A stretch of DNA of 64,000 nucleotides from CBDHFQ01 sp965262565 (lineage in GTDB: Bacteria; Bacteroidota; Bacteroidia; J057): NCBI GenBank assembly GCA_965262565.1, contig CBDHFQ010000030.1, positions 1-64,000 of the forward strand. The letters are read 5' to 3'. The position numbers and the translations under genes are program-made. This document shows positions 51,992 through 62,204 of the stretch, piece after piece. A model generated the notes under the pieces. That model did not search any database, was not told the origin of the DNA, and saw only the letters and a list, made by a program, of their open reading frames with translations. The number at the start of each line of letters is the position of its first letter. Within the stretch, counting starts at the first letter, position 1.

Positions 51992-53284
51992 TTATCCTAC
52001 AGGATGGAGTGTTTTCTTTTTAATCTTTGCTTCAAAATCTTCTCTGAATCTCGTGATAGTATTTCTTACAGGCCATGCTGCCGCATCTGCCAGCGCACAT
52101 ACCGTTCTACCCTCCATCGTGCTACATAATTCTATCAAGGTATCAAGATCTCTCATCTCCCCCTCTCCAGAATCGATGCGTTTTAAGACTTTAACAAACC
52201 AACCAGTTCCTTCTCTACATGGCGTACACTGACCGCAAGACTCGTGATCGTAAAATTTTGAAATCCGTACAAGGAACTTCACGATATCCGTATCCTCATC
52301 AAGGACACACATTCCTCCGGTCCCTAATAAACTTCCTACTGAACGTAGAGAATCGGCATCCATCGTAATTCCCTCTATCATTTCTGCTGTTAAGATAGGA
52401 ACGGATGAACCTCCTGGAACTACTGCTTTTAGCTTTTTACCTCCCTTGATTCCTCCCGCTACTTTATAAATCAGATCTGTGATGAGCATTCCTGTAGGAT
52501 ATTCGTAAACACCAGGTCTGTTTACATGTCCAGAAATACCATAAATCATAGGACCAGGATGAGTAGGAGTACCAATAGATAAAAACCAATCAGCTCCTTT
52601 TCTAATAACATTCGGGACATGAGACAGCGTTTCTACATTATTAATGGTTGTTGGCTTTCCCCATAGTCCTTTTTGAGCAGGAAAAGGGGGCTTGGAACGA
52701 GGATATGGGCGTTTCCCTTCTAAAGATTCCATCAGGGAAGTTTCTTCTCCACATATATAGGCCCCTGCTCCTTTATGAACAAAGACATCAATACTAATAT
52801 CTGAACCCATAATGTTTTTCCCTGCAAAACCTTTAGCATACGCTTGATCAACAGCCTTTTGTAACATATCTATCCAGTCAGCATATTCACCTCTAACATA
52901 TATATATGCTGCATCCATTTCCATAGCATAGCAGGCAATCAGTGCTCCTTCTATAAATAAATGTGGATTATATTCCAAAATTCTACGGTCTTTACATGTC
53001 CCTGGCTCGGATTCATCTCCGTTACAGGCCAGATATCTTGGCAATCCTTCCTGTTTAGGTGGCATAAAAGACCACTTTAAGCCTGCATTAAATCCAGCTC
53101 CTCCACGACCTCTTATATTGGCTTTTTTTACTTCATTAATAACATCTTTGCGATCCCATTTGTCATTTAACAGCACCTTTCTAAGACCTTCATACCCCTC
53201 ATTAGATTCATACACTTCTATATCGCTCAAGTTAGGAACATCGGGTAAGAGAACTTTTTGATAGTTAATCCAATCTGTAAGCAT
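51992..53284 (-). CDS. nuoF: NADH-quinone oxidoreductase subunit F
   Basis: A 430-residue subunit of complex I that binds FMN, NADH and one 4Fe-4S cluster. The NADH-binding GRGGAGFNAGLKWSFM, the FMN site YICGEETSLMESLEGKRPYP and the cluster motif CGQCTPCREGT with the distal Cys in TVCALADAAAW are complete. No other nuo gene lies in the window: the neighbours are rpmF and a gamma carbonic anhydrase gene. The usual partner nuoE is therefore elsewhere or lost from the cluster. Confidence 0.94.
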   Translation of the reverse strand: MLTDWINYQKVLLPDVPNLSDIEVYESNEGYEGLRKVLLNDKWDRKDVINEVKKANIRGRGGAGFNAGLKWSFMPPKQEGLPRYLACNGDESEPGTCKDRRILEYNPHLFIEGALIACYAMEMDAAYIYVRGEYADWIDMLQKAVDQAYAKGFAGKNIMGSDISIDVFVHKGAGAYICGEETSLMESLEGKRPYPRSKPPFPAQKGLWGKPTTINNVETLSHVPNVIRKGADWFLSIGTPTHPGPMIYGISGHVNRPGVYEYPTGMLITDLIYKVAGGIKGGKKLKAVVPGGSSVPILTAEMIEGITMDADSLRSVGSLLGTGGMCVLDEDTDIVKFLVRISKFYDHESCGQCTPCREGTGWFVKVLKRIDSGEGEMRDLDTLIELCSTMEGRTVCALADAAAWPVRNTITRFREDFEAKIKKKTLHPVG

Positions 53285-53415
53285 ATATTTTTCAATAAAA
53301 CTATTTGTTTGATAGTAATAACATAAATTTATTGATATATATCAAACCGTGGGGAGGGAATAAATGTTGGAGATATCCACCTTAAAATATTCGAATTATA
53401 TACCTGAAAAATAAT

Positions 53416-53925
53416 ATGATCAAAAGCTTTCAACACTTTACACCAGAGATTCATTCTTCAGCTTGGATTGCTGAAAATGCTACTATTATAGGCGAAGTTG
53501 TTATAGCGGCAGAGTGCAGTATTTGGTATAATGCTGTGTTAAGAGGGGACGTTGGAGCCATTAGCATAGGAGAGGGATCCAATATACAGGATGGAGCGAT
53601 GGTTCATTGCACAAAAAACAGATCTAAGACGATCATAGGGGAAAGGGTAGTCGTGGGGCATCATGCTATATTACACGGTTGCCAAATAGAAAATGAAGTG
53701 TTGATAGGTATGGGAGCGATCATTTTAGACGAAGTTGTGATCCCTTCCCAAACTATTATAGCTGCTGGCGCATTGGTCCCTGAAAATAAAAAACTTATAT
53801 CAGGATATGTTTATGCCGGTGTACCAGCGAAGCAATTAAGAGAGATAAGACCTGAAGAGTTAACCCATATTTCCGTAGTAGCTGAAAGATATAAAGAATT
53901 AGCCTTGGAACACTCACGTACTTAA
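53416..53925 (+). CDS. gamma carbonic anhydrase family protein
   Basis: A 169-residue left-handed beta-helix protein of hexapeptide repeats (NATIIGEVVIAAECSIWYNA, GSNIQDGAMVHC, VGHHAILHGCQIENEVLIG). The putative metal ligands, one His in MVHCT and two in GHHAILHGC, are in place. Relatives hydrate CO2 or serve as assembly factors; activity of bacterial members varies. It is divergent from nuoF, which may be chance. Confidence 0.9.
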   Translation: MIKSFQHFTPEIHSSAWIAENATIIGEVVIAAECSIWYNAVLRGDVGAISIGEGSNIQDGAMVHCTKNRSKTIIGERVVVGHHAILHGCQIENEVLIGMGAIILDEVVIPSQTIIAAGALVPENKKLISGYVYAGVPAKQLREIRPEELTHISVVAERYKELALEHSRT

Positions 53926-54005
53926 AATGATAATGGGATAAAAAAACGAACTTACAGGATTTATTGTAGTGATTGCATGAGAAGCACATGTTTGTTGTAG
54001 TCTTA

Positions 54006-54764
54006 TCATAAACGTCTTCTAACCACCTCGGAAAGACAAATTCCGGTAGCCACAGACACATTAAGGGAAGCTACATTTCCTGTAGCAGGGATGCCTACTG
54101 CATCATCAGATCTTTTGCGAATACTATTAGAGATCCCTTTTTCTTCTGATCCCATAACTAGACAGATAGAACCACTTAAATCTGCTTCATAAATAGAATT
54201 ATTACTTTTTTCTGTGCAAGAAATGATTTTAATACCATAAGCTTGCATAAGTAATATGGCATCTACCAGATGTGGAATCCTGCAAACGGGAATATGATGT
54301 AATGCCCCGGCAGAAGTTTTTACAGCATCTCCATTAGCAGGGGCCGAACCTTGGAGAGGAACGACCAGTGCATCTATTCCCAAAAATTCTGCTGTTCGAG
54401 CGATGGCGCCAAAATTTCGAACATCGGTTATTCCATCCAGCATGACAATTAACGCATCCTTTTTCTTTTCTGTTAGATTTTCGAGTATAGGTTCCAATTC
54501 AACATATTTAATGGGAGCTATCATAGCTACTACTCCCTGATGAGAAACAGCACCAGTTAATCGCTCAAGTTTGACTTCGGGTACCCATTGGACTGGAATG
54601 TGTTTTTCCTGTGCTATAGTCTTTATATCCTTAATCCTTGCATGGGCTTCTCTTTCTTTTTGAATAAATATCTTTTCAATAGATTGATTTGACTCCAGCG
54701 CCTCCAAGATGGGATAAGCTCCATAAATAATTCGATCACTCTTTTTACCAGATCGGTTTTTCAT
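54006..54764 (-). CDS. rlmB: 23S rRNA 2'-O-ribose methyltransferase (RlmB-type)
   Basis: A 252-residue SpoU-family methyltransferase that in E. coli methylates G2251 of 23S rRNA. It has an N-terminal RNA-binding domain (IIYGAYPILEALESNQSIEKIFI) and the three knot motifs: VMLDGITDVRNFGAIARTAE, CLVMGSEEKGIS and ASLNVSVATGICLSEVVRRR. The length fits. It is 77 bp downstream of the DUF2723 gene on the same strand. Confidence 0.92.
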   Translation of the reverse strand: MKNRSGKKSDRIIYGAYPILEALESNQSIEKIFIQKEREAHARIKDIKTIAQEKHIPVQWVPEVKLERLTGAVSHQGVVAMIAPIKYVELEPILENLTEKKKDALIVMLDGITDVRNFGAIARTAEFLGIDALVVPLQGSAPANGDAVKTSAGALHHIPVCRIPHLVDAILLMQAYGIKIISCTEKSNNSIYEADLSGSICLVMGSEEKGISNSIRKRSDDAVGIPATGNVASLNVSVATGICLSEVVRRRL

Positions 54765-54841
54765 ATGTTCGGTATGTTAAGCTGCGTCCTTTAGAAGGTA
54801 CAGGCTGAAAGGGTAGTTTAATGATGATGGTCGTTTAAGGA

Positions 54842-57800
54842 TTATTTATTTAACAGTTCCAACGGTAAATCACTTCCTGTCAGCTCTTTAATCTGCTCAG
54901 CTAGGGAAATAGCGCTATCCTTTCGCTGTGTTTGTGCCAGGTACTGAACTGTAAGCAAACTGGAGCGAAATGATAAGTCTCTCATATCAAGGGGAATATC
55001 ATTCTCGTGATAAAAGATTAATCGATCTAGCGCTTTGTTTAACGTAATATGATAAGCAGAATCCGCTTCCTGCATTAGAAAGGACTGTTGGTACATTTGA
55101 GCTTTGGAGATGGAAAGACCTAAAGGTTCCTGGATTACATCTTCTGGTACTTTTTCCCTGACAAAATCCATGAGCTTCTTAATCTGGATCTGATTTTTAC
55201 GGATGGATTCCTCATAAAATGAATTATCGGCCAAGCTGTCCTCTTCACTACCTGTGGATCTATTTAAGTCTTGGGCCAGTGTTTGAATTTGATCCGCGTA
55301 GGTAGAAGCTAAGCGAAAAAAGGAGTTTCTGTAATTTGATACTATGACATTACGAATGTGCTCATCAAAATAGACCTTAGGATTATTTAGCTCGCTGTAG
55401 AAAAAGTCTTCTGTAAGATGTTGGAACATTCGTTCCTGATCAATACGGCCATAATACAAATCATTTACAGAAATTTCACTTCTCTTAACCGGCAATACCC
55501 TGTAAGCCATTCCTTCCAATCTGAAATAATCCTGAAGGTTTAAAAAATTATCCTGAGACATTGTATTGGAAAAATATACTGGGCGCTTCCATTGATTGTT
55601 AGCTACATTATGGAGGATATTAATAATGACGGAATCCTTTCTAAGGATATAAGGATTGCGTTGTGAGCCTCGTGAGGGAAACTCCCATTCCATAGAATCA
55701 GCTGTCATCGCCCATTCTGCTTCATCTATGACTTGAGATGACCACAAATATTCTTTATCTACAGGAAGTTTGATTATTTTGGACGGATAATCCCTAATGA
55801 CCAAATCTCTTTCACCAGCATAATCTGCGCGGTTCATAGATATAGGTACGGGAAGAGCTCCATTCTTCTCCTGCTTCATTTGATCTATGTACCAATCTGA
55901 GATCAGTAATTCGAGATTGATGACTCGAACATCAGTTCTAAAGCCTTCTACTTCCTGAATGTACCACAATGGAAAAGTATCATTATCTCCTCCTGTAAAT
56001 AAGATCCCATTTTGGGCACAACTGTTCAGGAGGTTCTTAGCAAATTCGATATCTACATATCTTCCTTTTCTACTATGATCATCCCAATTTTGAAAGGCCA
56101 TTAAAAAAGGCACAAATAGTCCTATAGCAATAATTACATGCATGGACCACTGCTTGAGATAAGCGCGCAACCAGTCAAACAATGGGAGCATCCCTAATCC
56201 AATCCAAATGGTAAAAATTTGGAAAGATCCTGCGAAAGAATAATCTCTTTCTCTGGGTTGTGCAGGATACTGATTGAGATAGATGATGATCGCCACTCCC
56301 GTGAAAAAGAAAAGAAGACCAAATATCAGCGTATTTTTGGAATCATTAAAGTAGTGCCATATCAATCCAAAGATGCCTAATAATAAAGGGAGGTAGAAAT
56401 AATGGTTATTTGCCTTATTATCCAGGGGAGTGTTAAAAAAGAGTCCATCTTCCCAGGCAGCATGTTGTTCATCGCTTTGCCGTCCGACAAAATTCCACAG
56501 AAAATAGCGTATATACATATGGTACAACTGATAATCCAGGAAAAAAAGAATGTCTTCTCCCCTGGTAGGATGATCGTCATAAGGATTATTAAGGTCGTCT
56601 CCTTGATCATTGACATAAAATCTATAAGCATGAGGCCCTAAATTATACCTTCCCGCTTCATACATACGAGGGAACCAGACAACCGCATCCTCTTCATAAA
56701 CGTATTCCCTATCGTCCGTATCTACTACATATCTATCTTTACCATCCAGCAACATATACTTCTTTCCTTTTGCTTTCACATCAATAATATTTGCATGGTA
56801 CATGGGTCCTCTTAGCAAAGGTCTGTTTCCATATTGTTCCCGCTTCATATAACTGAGGAAAGACAAAATATTTTCTGGATTATTCATATCGATCGGAGGG
56901 TCTACATTGGAACGAATAAAGATGGTGATGTAGGAAGAGAAACCGATCATAATTACTATATAGCTCAGCACAATGATGTTAAGAGTGAGAAGCTTTTTGA
57001 TATGGCTATAAACCAATAAGCCGATGACTGTTATGACAATGAGAAGCGCGAGGATAAAGGTTCCAGTACCCATCGGTAATCCCCACCCATCAAGTACGAT
57101 CCCACTTCTTGATGCCGTTCCGGTAAACATTTTCTCGAAGGTCCAGGCAAGGCTGAAGGTAAATTGAATGATTCCGTATTGGATAAATCCTAAAATACCG
57201 ACAGATATAGCTATGACCAGGGAAAATCCTTTCCAACTGAAGGGAAATTTTCTTAGATAATACATCATGCCCAATGCGGGAATTGTAAGTAAATTGAGCA
57301 AATGAACCCCTATGGACAATCCCATCACATAAGCAATAAGAATGATCCATTTAAGATGGTCAGGTCGATCTGCTCTCGCTTCCCATTTAACCATTAGCCA
57401 GATAACTAATGCTGTGAAAAAAGAACTCATGGCATATACTTCAGCTTCTACTGCATTAAACCAAATCGTATCTGTAAAGGTGCAAACCAGACCCGCTACT
57501 ACGCCTGCCAGAAGTGGAAGGGATACTCTATATTGGCTGTTCCAATTGACTAATTTAAGGCTCTTCTTAGCCAGATAGGTAGTGATCCAACAAGTAAATA
57601 CTACAGTAAAAGCACTGGATATCACACTTAATAAATTGACCATGAAAGCAATAGTGGTAACATCTGGCGCTAACAAAGCCATAAGGCGACCTAACAGGAG
57701 AAAAAGAGGAGCTCCTGGTGGATGGGTAACTTCGAGTTCGTTGGAACAAGCTATAAATTCTCCACAATCCCAAAAACTGGCGGTAGGAGCAACAGTTAAC

Positions 57801-57868
57801 AGATAGACTATCAATGCAAACCCTCCTACGCTCCAACCTATAATATTATTTAATTGGCGATAACTCAT
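54842..57868 (-). CDS. DUF2723 integral membrane protein (GT-C type)
   Basis: A 1008-residue protein with about 12 or more helices in the first 600 residues and a soluble C-terminal part with helical, TPR-like character. The first loop has PTASFWDCGEFIACSNELEV, then THPPGAPLFLLLGR; the D and E pair is the likely metal and sugar-phosphate site of GT-C glycosyltransferases. DUF2723 proteins are typical of Bacteroidota and are suspected protein O-mannosyltransferase or related enzymes of the cell envelope. rlmB lies downstream on the same strand. Confidence 0.9.
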   Translation of the reverse strand: MSYRQLNNIIGWSVGGFALIVYLLTVAPTASFWDCGEFIACSNELEVTHPPGAPLFLLLGRLMALLAPDVTTIAFMVNLLSVISSAFTVVFTCWITTYLAKKSLKLVNWNSQYRVSLPLLAGVVAGLVCTFTDTIWFNAVEAEVYAMSSFFTALVIWLMVKWEARADRPDHLKWIILIAYVMGLSIGVHLLNLLTIPALGMMYYLRKFPFSWKGFSLVIAISVGILGFIQYGIIQFTFSLAWTFEKMFTGTASRSGIVLDGWGLPMGTGTFILALLIVITVIGLLVYSHIKKLLTLNIIVLSYIVIMIGFSSYITIFIRSNVDPPIDMNNPENILSFLSYMKREQYGNRPLLRGPMYHANIIDVKAKGKKYMLLDGKDRYVVDTDDREYVYEEDAVVWFPRMYEAGRYNLGPHAYRFYVNDQGDDLNNPYDDHPTRGEDILFFLDYQLYHMYIRYFLWNFVGRQSDEQHAAWEDGLFFNTPLDNKANNHYFYLPLLLGIFGLIWHYFNDSKNTLIFGLLFFFTGVAIIIYLNQYPAQPRERDYSFAGSFQIFTIWIGLGMLPLFDWLRAYLKQWSMHVIIAIGLFVPFLMAFQNWDDHSRKGRYVDIEFAKNLLNSCAQNGILFTGGDNDTFPLWYIQEVEGFRTDVRVINLELLISDWYIDQMKQEKNGALPVPISMNRADYAGERDLVIRDYPSKIIKLPVDKEYLWSSQVIDEAEWAMTADSMEWEFPSRGSQRNPYILRKDSVIINILHNVANNQWKRPVYFSNTMSQDNFLNLQDYFRLEGMAYRVLPVKRSEISVNDLYYGRIDQERMFQHLTEDFFYSELNNPKVYFDEHIRNVIVSNYRNSFFRLASTYADQIQTLAQDLNRSTGSEEDSLADNSFYEESIRKNQIQIKKLMDFVREKVPEDVIQEPLGLSISKAQMYQQSFLMQEADSAYHITLNKALDRLIFYHENDIPLDMRDLSFRSSLLTVQYLAQTQRKDSAISLAEQIKELTGSDLPLELLNK

Positions 57869-58106
57869 ATGCTAAGCTACACTTTCAACATAGCAAAGTT
57901 CAAAAATATAAAAAACCATTGATACTTGAGGCGATTAGGTGTTGAATGAGCAGCAAATAAGTGCTAAAGGTATAATGATGGCGTTAGATGCTACCGAATA
58001 AAAACCGTTTGCTGAATAGATATTTAATCCTTTATAAGGAAATTAATATCAGAAGATTGGTAAATGAAAAAAATATTTCTACTTTAGATTAGGATATTTA
58101 TATAAA

Positions 58107-58394
58107 ATGAATGAGATCCTTCACAGGTTACAATATGTGACAGAAAGGGTAACTGGTTTAGAGCGAGAACTCACACGTCTAAAAATGGAACGTGGAAGAA
58201 TGTTGTCTCAAATCGATTACCTGGAGAAGGAGCTTGAGAAAAAACATCTTTCTCAAAGGGAATTGGTAGAACGGTATGAAACATTAAAGTTGGCTAAAAA
58301 TGTCAGAAGTTCAGCTGATCTTACTAAATTTCATGAGAAAATAGATTCTTATTTAAAAGAAATAGATATTTGTTTAAAAATTTTAGGCGATTAA
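58107..58394 (+). CDS. small coiled-coil protein upstream of zapA
   Basis: A 95-residue protein, nearly all coiled coil, with heptad leucines and charged residues (VTERVTGLERELTRLKMERG, LEKELEKKHLSQRELVERYE). It has no known domain. It stands 27 bp before zapA and then rny on the same strand, a conserved neighbourhood in Bacteroidota, so a cell-division scaffold role like that of ZapB is plausible but not shown. Confidence 0.75.
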   Translation: MNEILHRLQYVTERVTGLERELTRLKMERGRMLSQIDYLEKELEKKHLSQRELVERYETLKLAKNVRSSADLTKFHEKIDSYLKEIDICLKILGD

Positions 58395-58421
58395 GCCTAT
58401 TGGAATCATGAGGAGAGTGCA

Positions 58422-58724
58422 TTGGAAAAGCAGTCAATACAAATAAAAATATTAGACAGAACTTATCCTACTGTAGTCGACAGTGATGAGGCTGCGGTGA
58501 TAGAGGAAGCGGTCCAAACAATACATGCAAAGATTAGAGCATATAAAGCGACATATGGAATGAGGGATGAATTAGATATGGTCATTATGTGTTGCCTGGA
58601 AATTATGACTGATTATCTTAAATATAAGAAACAATCATCTGATAGTTTTACTTCTATTCATCAACAGCTTTCAGAATTGGAAGATAAGTTAGATCGTTCT
58701 GTCTCAATTGTTAAAGACATGTAG
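58422..58724 (+). CDS. zapA: cell division protein ZapA
   Basis: A 100-residue protein that binds FtsZ and bundles filaments. The N-terminal IQIKILDRTYPTVVDSDEAA and the coiled-coil C-terminus (IHQQLSELEDKLDRSV) match ZapA. The start is a TTG, supported by AGGAGA five bases before it and by the lack of an in-frame ATG. It follows the coiled-coil gene by 27 bp and precedes rny by 124 bp. Confidence 0.85.
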   Translation: MEKQSIQIKILDRTYPTVVDSDEAAVIEEAVQTIHAKIRAYKATYGMRDELDMVIMCCLEIMTDYLKYKKQSSDSFTSIHQQLSELEDKLDRSVSIVKDM

Positions 58725-58740
58725 CTTACCACCTAGCATT

Positions 58741-58813
58741 CATATCCCATGACATATATGTGAGCATCAGGATATTGCTCATGATTCCTACCATCGAAGG
58801 TTTGAAGGCCTTC
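58741..58813 (+). ncRNA. structured intergenic segment between zapA and rny (possible RNA)
   Basis: Three hairpins lie in succession: CATAT/ATATG (58741-58745 and 58756-58760), TGAGCA/TGCTCA (58761-58766 and 58776-58781) and GAAGG/CCTTC (58796-58800 and 58809-58813). This many pairings in a 124-bp gap suggests a structured RNA or a leader of rny. The gap is too short for a complete 6S RNA, and I cannot assign a family. Confidence 0.35.
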
Positions 58814-58848
58814 ACTATCGTTATACTATTAAACAATTGTTAAATGTC

Positions 58849-60435
58849 ATGGAAATCTTCATCACGGGAGTTATTTGTATAATTATTGGAATCGTAGCTG
58901 GTTTTTTTATCAACCGATTCCTACTTGTCGCTGCAAACAATAAAATGGTTGAGGCGGCTAAAATTAGGTCTGAGAGTATCATACAACAGGCAGAATTAAA
59001 AGGAGAGAATATTAAGCAGGATAAAATTTCAAAAGCTAACGAAAAGTACCAACAACTTAAGTCTCGCTTCGAACAACAGGCAAAAAAACACAAGGAAAAA
59101 TTGGATGTCAGAGAGAATAAAATTAAGCAGAAGGAATCCAACCTGAATTCTCAAACTGAAAAGGTAAAGAAGGAGGTACAGAAATTAAAATCCAGCCAGG
59201 GACAAGTAGAGGCTATCAAAGAAAATCTGAATAAGCAATTGGAAGTTATCGAGCGTAAACAGGAGGAATTAGAAAGTTTAAGACAACGACAGGTAAGGGA
59301 TTTGGAGGAGATTGCTGGATTATCAGCTGAAGAAGCGAGAAAAAGTATGATGGATGCGTTAAAAGAGGAAGCTAAGACTGAAGCCACCGCTTATATTAAA
59401 GATATTCTGGAAGAGGCCAAACTCACAGCTACTAAAGAAGCGAAGAAGATCGTTATTGAGACCATTCAGCGAACAGCTGCTGAGCATGCTATAGAGAATA
59501 CAGTTACAGTTTTCCCATTGGAGAATGACGAAATCAAAGGAAGAATTATCGGTCGGGAAGGGAGAAATATTCGCGCTTTAGAAATGGCTACCGGGATAGA
59601 AATTATCGTAGATGATACTCCGGAAGCTATTATTTTGTCCGGATTCGATCCTGTAAGAAGAGAGGTGGCTCGCTTGTCTTTACATAAATTAGTAACTGAT
59701 GGAAGGATTCATCCGGCTCGAATTGAGGAAGTCGTGAAAAAGACTGGAGCAAAAGTTGAGGAAGAAATTATTGAAACTGGAGAAAGGACAGTAATAGATT
59801 TAGGGATCCATGGATTAAGACCAGAATTAATTAAAATGGTCGGTAGAATGAAATATCGATCTTCTTATGGGCAAAATCTATTGAAACACTCCAGAGAAGT
59901 AGCAAACCTATGTGCGATTATGGCTGCAGAGTTAGGATTGGATACAAAAAAAGCCAAGCGAGCAGGATTGTTACATGATATAGGTAAAGTAGCTGAAGAA
60001 CATTCCGATCTTCCTCACGCACTATTGGGAATGGAATTAGCGAAAAAGTTTGGGGAGCATGGAGAAGTGTGTAATGCTATAGGTGCTCATCACGATGAAA
60101 TAGAGATGACATCCAATTTATCTCCGATTGTTCAAGCCTGTGATGCGATCAGTGGATCTCGTCCTGGAGCAAGGAGAGAAATTGTGGAAAGTTATGTAAA
60201 GCGATTGAAAGACCTGGAAGATCTTGCTCTAACTTATCCGGGAGTCATGAAAACCTACGCTATCCAGGCGGGCAGGGAATTGAGAGTGATTGTAGAAAGT
60301 GAAAAGGTATCAGATGAAAAAGCTGATGACTTAGCTTTTGATATCTCCCAAAAAATTCAAAAAGACATGCAATATCCAGGGCATATAAAAGTGACGGTCA
60401 TCCGCGAGAAACGTGCGGTAGCCTATGCGAAATAA
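58849..60435 (+). CDS. rny: ribonuclease Y
   Basis: A 528-residue membrane-bound endoribonuclease that starts mRNA decay. Order of parts: an N-terminal transmembrane helix (residues 3-25), a long coiled coil rich in K, E and Q (30-200), a KH domain with GRIIGREGRNIRALEMATG and an HD domain with LLHDIGKVAEEHSD. The ATG at 58849 is preferred over a TTG four codons upstream, since MEIFITGVICIIIG is the usual N-terminus. The last 11 bases overlap the ABC gene. Confidence 0.95.
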   Translation: MEIFITGVICIIIGIVAGFFINRFLLVAANNKMVEAAKIRSESIIQQAELKGENIKQDKISKANEKYQQLKSRFEQQAKKHKEKLDVRENKIKQKESNLNSQTEKVKKEVQKLKSSQGQVEAIKENLNKQLEVIERKQEELESLRQRQVRDLEEIAGLSAEEARKSMMDALKEEAKTEATAYIKDILEEAKLTATKEAKKIVIETIQRTAAEHAIENTVTVFPLENDEIKGRIIGREGRNIRALEMATGIEIIVDDTPEAIILSGFDPVRREVARLSLHKLVTDGRIHPARIEEVVKKTGAKVEEEIIETGERTVIDLGIHGLRPELIKMVGRMKYRSSYGQNLLKHSREVANLCAIMAAELGLDTKKAKRAGLLHDIGKVAEEHSDLPHALLGMELAKKFGEHGEVCNAIGAHHDEIEMTSNLSPIVQACDAISGSRPGARREIVESYVKRLKDLEDLALTYPGVMKTYAIQAGRELRVIVESEKVSDEKADDLAFDISQKIQKDMQYPGHIKVTVIREKRAVAYAK

Positions 60436-62152
60436 GCTAATATTCAACTATATACTTCCTTTTAGAAAGCAATTTTGGTTGGGTACCTTCTTTGCTTTCT
60501 TTGGTTATACTACCTGGTTAGCTATGCCTTGGCTAATAGGGGAAGTTATCTCTTTTTCTGCGCGATTTCAGGAAGGAGACGCTACTACTTATGTATGGCA
60601 ATGTTTGGCTGGGATAGGAACTGTAGCTCTCATTTACTACTGCTGTATTGAAATTGGTCGATATACCTTATATAATGTAGCGGAACGCTCCGCCACCAGA
60701 TTACAGAGAGAAGCCCTTAGTCATATTACTGAGCTTGATTATGCCTGGCACGAGAAAGAAAGTAGCGGGAGCAAATTAAAAAAAATTGGAAGAGGGAGTT
60801 CCAGTCTCAACAGACTTATTCGTATGTATATGGATATTTCCCTGGATGCGGTGATAAGTCTTGTAGGGATTTCTATCATCTTTATATCCATGGATATAGG
60901 ATTAGTTCTTATCCTGTTGGCGTTCTTTATCGTTCATTATGTTCTTTCTTATTTTTTAACCAAAAGAGCTGTAGAACAAGCTGAAATTGTTAATAAAGAA
61001 TACGAACTTTTCTACGGAGTAAAATTTGAATGGCTTAATCAGATTAGGACAGTTAAGTCTATGGATTTGGGGAAGAGCCTTTTGCTCCGGGCAGATGGAA
61101 TTCTAGAACGATTGTTACAAGCGCTCCGACTCAGAATATTGAAATTTCGTACGCGCTTAGCCCTCTTAGGACTTAACCAGCAATTATTTCGAATTATTAT
61201 TGTCGCTTTCTCTGTCTGGATGGTCATCGATGGAAGATTTGAAGTAGGTATTATTGCACAGGTATTTTTTTATTTCAGTAAAATTGAAGGAGCCGCCCAG
61301 CGATTTGCCAGTATGTATCATGAATGGGTGATGGCCAAAATAGACCTTGAGGGCTTAGACGAAATGTTGAACACTGAACCTACGATTGAATATGCTGGGA
61401 ACATACCCTTCCCAAAATATTGGAACTCTCTTCACATACAAAAGCTCGCGTTTTCTTATGAGACTAAAAAAGTACTTAAAGGCATCGATCTTTATGTTAA
61501 TAAAGGAGAAAGAGTGGGATTAGTAGGAGCTTCAGGAGCGGGAAAATCTACCCTATTCAAGTTACTCTTAAAGTTGTATGATCAATACGAAGGGAATATC
61601 TCTTTGGATCAAATTTCATTGAAATCCGTGGACAGAAAAGATTATTTATCGCATTTGGGAGTGGTCATGCAGGATACGGAATTATTTGATGGAACCATTC
61701 GGGAAAATATTCTAATAGGTCAAGCGGAAGGGGCAGTTGATGAAGAGCGATTGAGAAAAGTAGTCCAAATGGCTTATGTATCAGAATTTGCGGATCAATT
61801 GGAGGAAGGACTTGAGGCTACGATTGGTGAGAAAGGAATTAAATTATCTGGTGGGGAAAAGCAACGAATAGGGATAGCCAGAGCTATTTACCGTCAACCG
61901 GATATTTTACTGCTCGATGAAGCTACTTCCCATCTTGATGCTCATGCAGAGCACTATATACAGGAGGCTTTACGGTCTGTTTTTCAGCAAGTAACGGCTA
62001 TCGTCATTGCCCACCGACTTTCTACCTTAAAGCAGATGGACAGAATTTATGTACTGGAAGATGGAGAAGTGCTCGAAGAAGGAAGCTTTAATGAGCTATT
62101 GCAACACGAACAGTTATTTTACTCTATGTGGCAGCAGCAGCAATTCGCTTAA
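60425..62152 (+). CDS. ABC transporter, fused permease/ATPase (exporter type)
   Basis: A 575-residue half-transporter with six helices (residues 1-305) and one ATPase: Walker A VGASGAGKST, Q-loop VVMQDTELFDG, signature LSGGEKQRIGIARAI, Walker B ILLLDEATSHLD and the switch His in VIAHRLS. The pattern is of MsbA-like lipid or drug exporters that work as dimers. The start codon sits within the rny tail, so the two are translationally coupled. The substrate cannot be told. Confidence 0.92.
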   Translation: MRNKLIFNYILPFRKQFWLGTFFAFFGYTTWLAMPWLIGEVISFSARFQEGDATTYVWQCLAGIGTVALIYYCCIEIGRYTLYNVAERSATRLQREALSHITELDYAWHEKESSGSKLKKIGRGSSSLNRLIRMYMDISLDAVISLVGISIIFISMDIGLVLILLAFFIVHYVLSYFLTKRAVEQAEIVNKEYELFYGVKFEWLNQIRTVKSMDLGKSLLLRADGILERLLQALRLRILKFRTRLALLGLNQQLFRIIIVAFSVWMVIDGRFEVGIIAQVFFYFSKIEGAAQRFASMYHEWVMAKIDLEGLDEMLNTEPTIEYAGNIPFPKYWNSLHIQKLAFSYETKKVLKGIDLYVNKGERVGLVGASGAGKSTLFKLLLKLYDQYEGNISLDQISLKSVDRKDYLSHLGVVMQDTELFDGTIRENILIGQAEGAVDEERLRKVVQMAYVSEFADQLEEGLEATIGEKGIKLSGGEKQRIGIARAIYRQPDILLLDEATSHLDAHAEHYIQEALRSVFQQVTAIVIAHRLSTLKQMDRIYVLEDGEVLEEGSFNELLQHEQLFYSMWQQQQFA

Positions 62153-62204
62153 TGTAATTTTGTTTGGACGAGGTTAATGTCATCTCCAAAATATATCTCA
62201 TCAA

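Noticed and set aside
56377..57836. Several frames within and opposite the DUF2723 gene
   Set aside because: All lie inside a long, well-supported coding region; none has an independent family match.
58725..58848. 6S RNA gene
   Set aside because: The gap of 124 bp is too short and the long rod-like fold with a central bubble could not be built; only local hairpins are seen.
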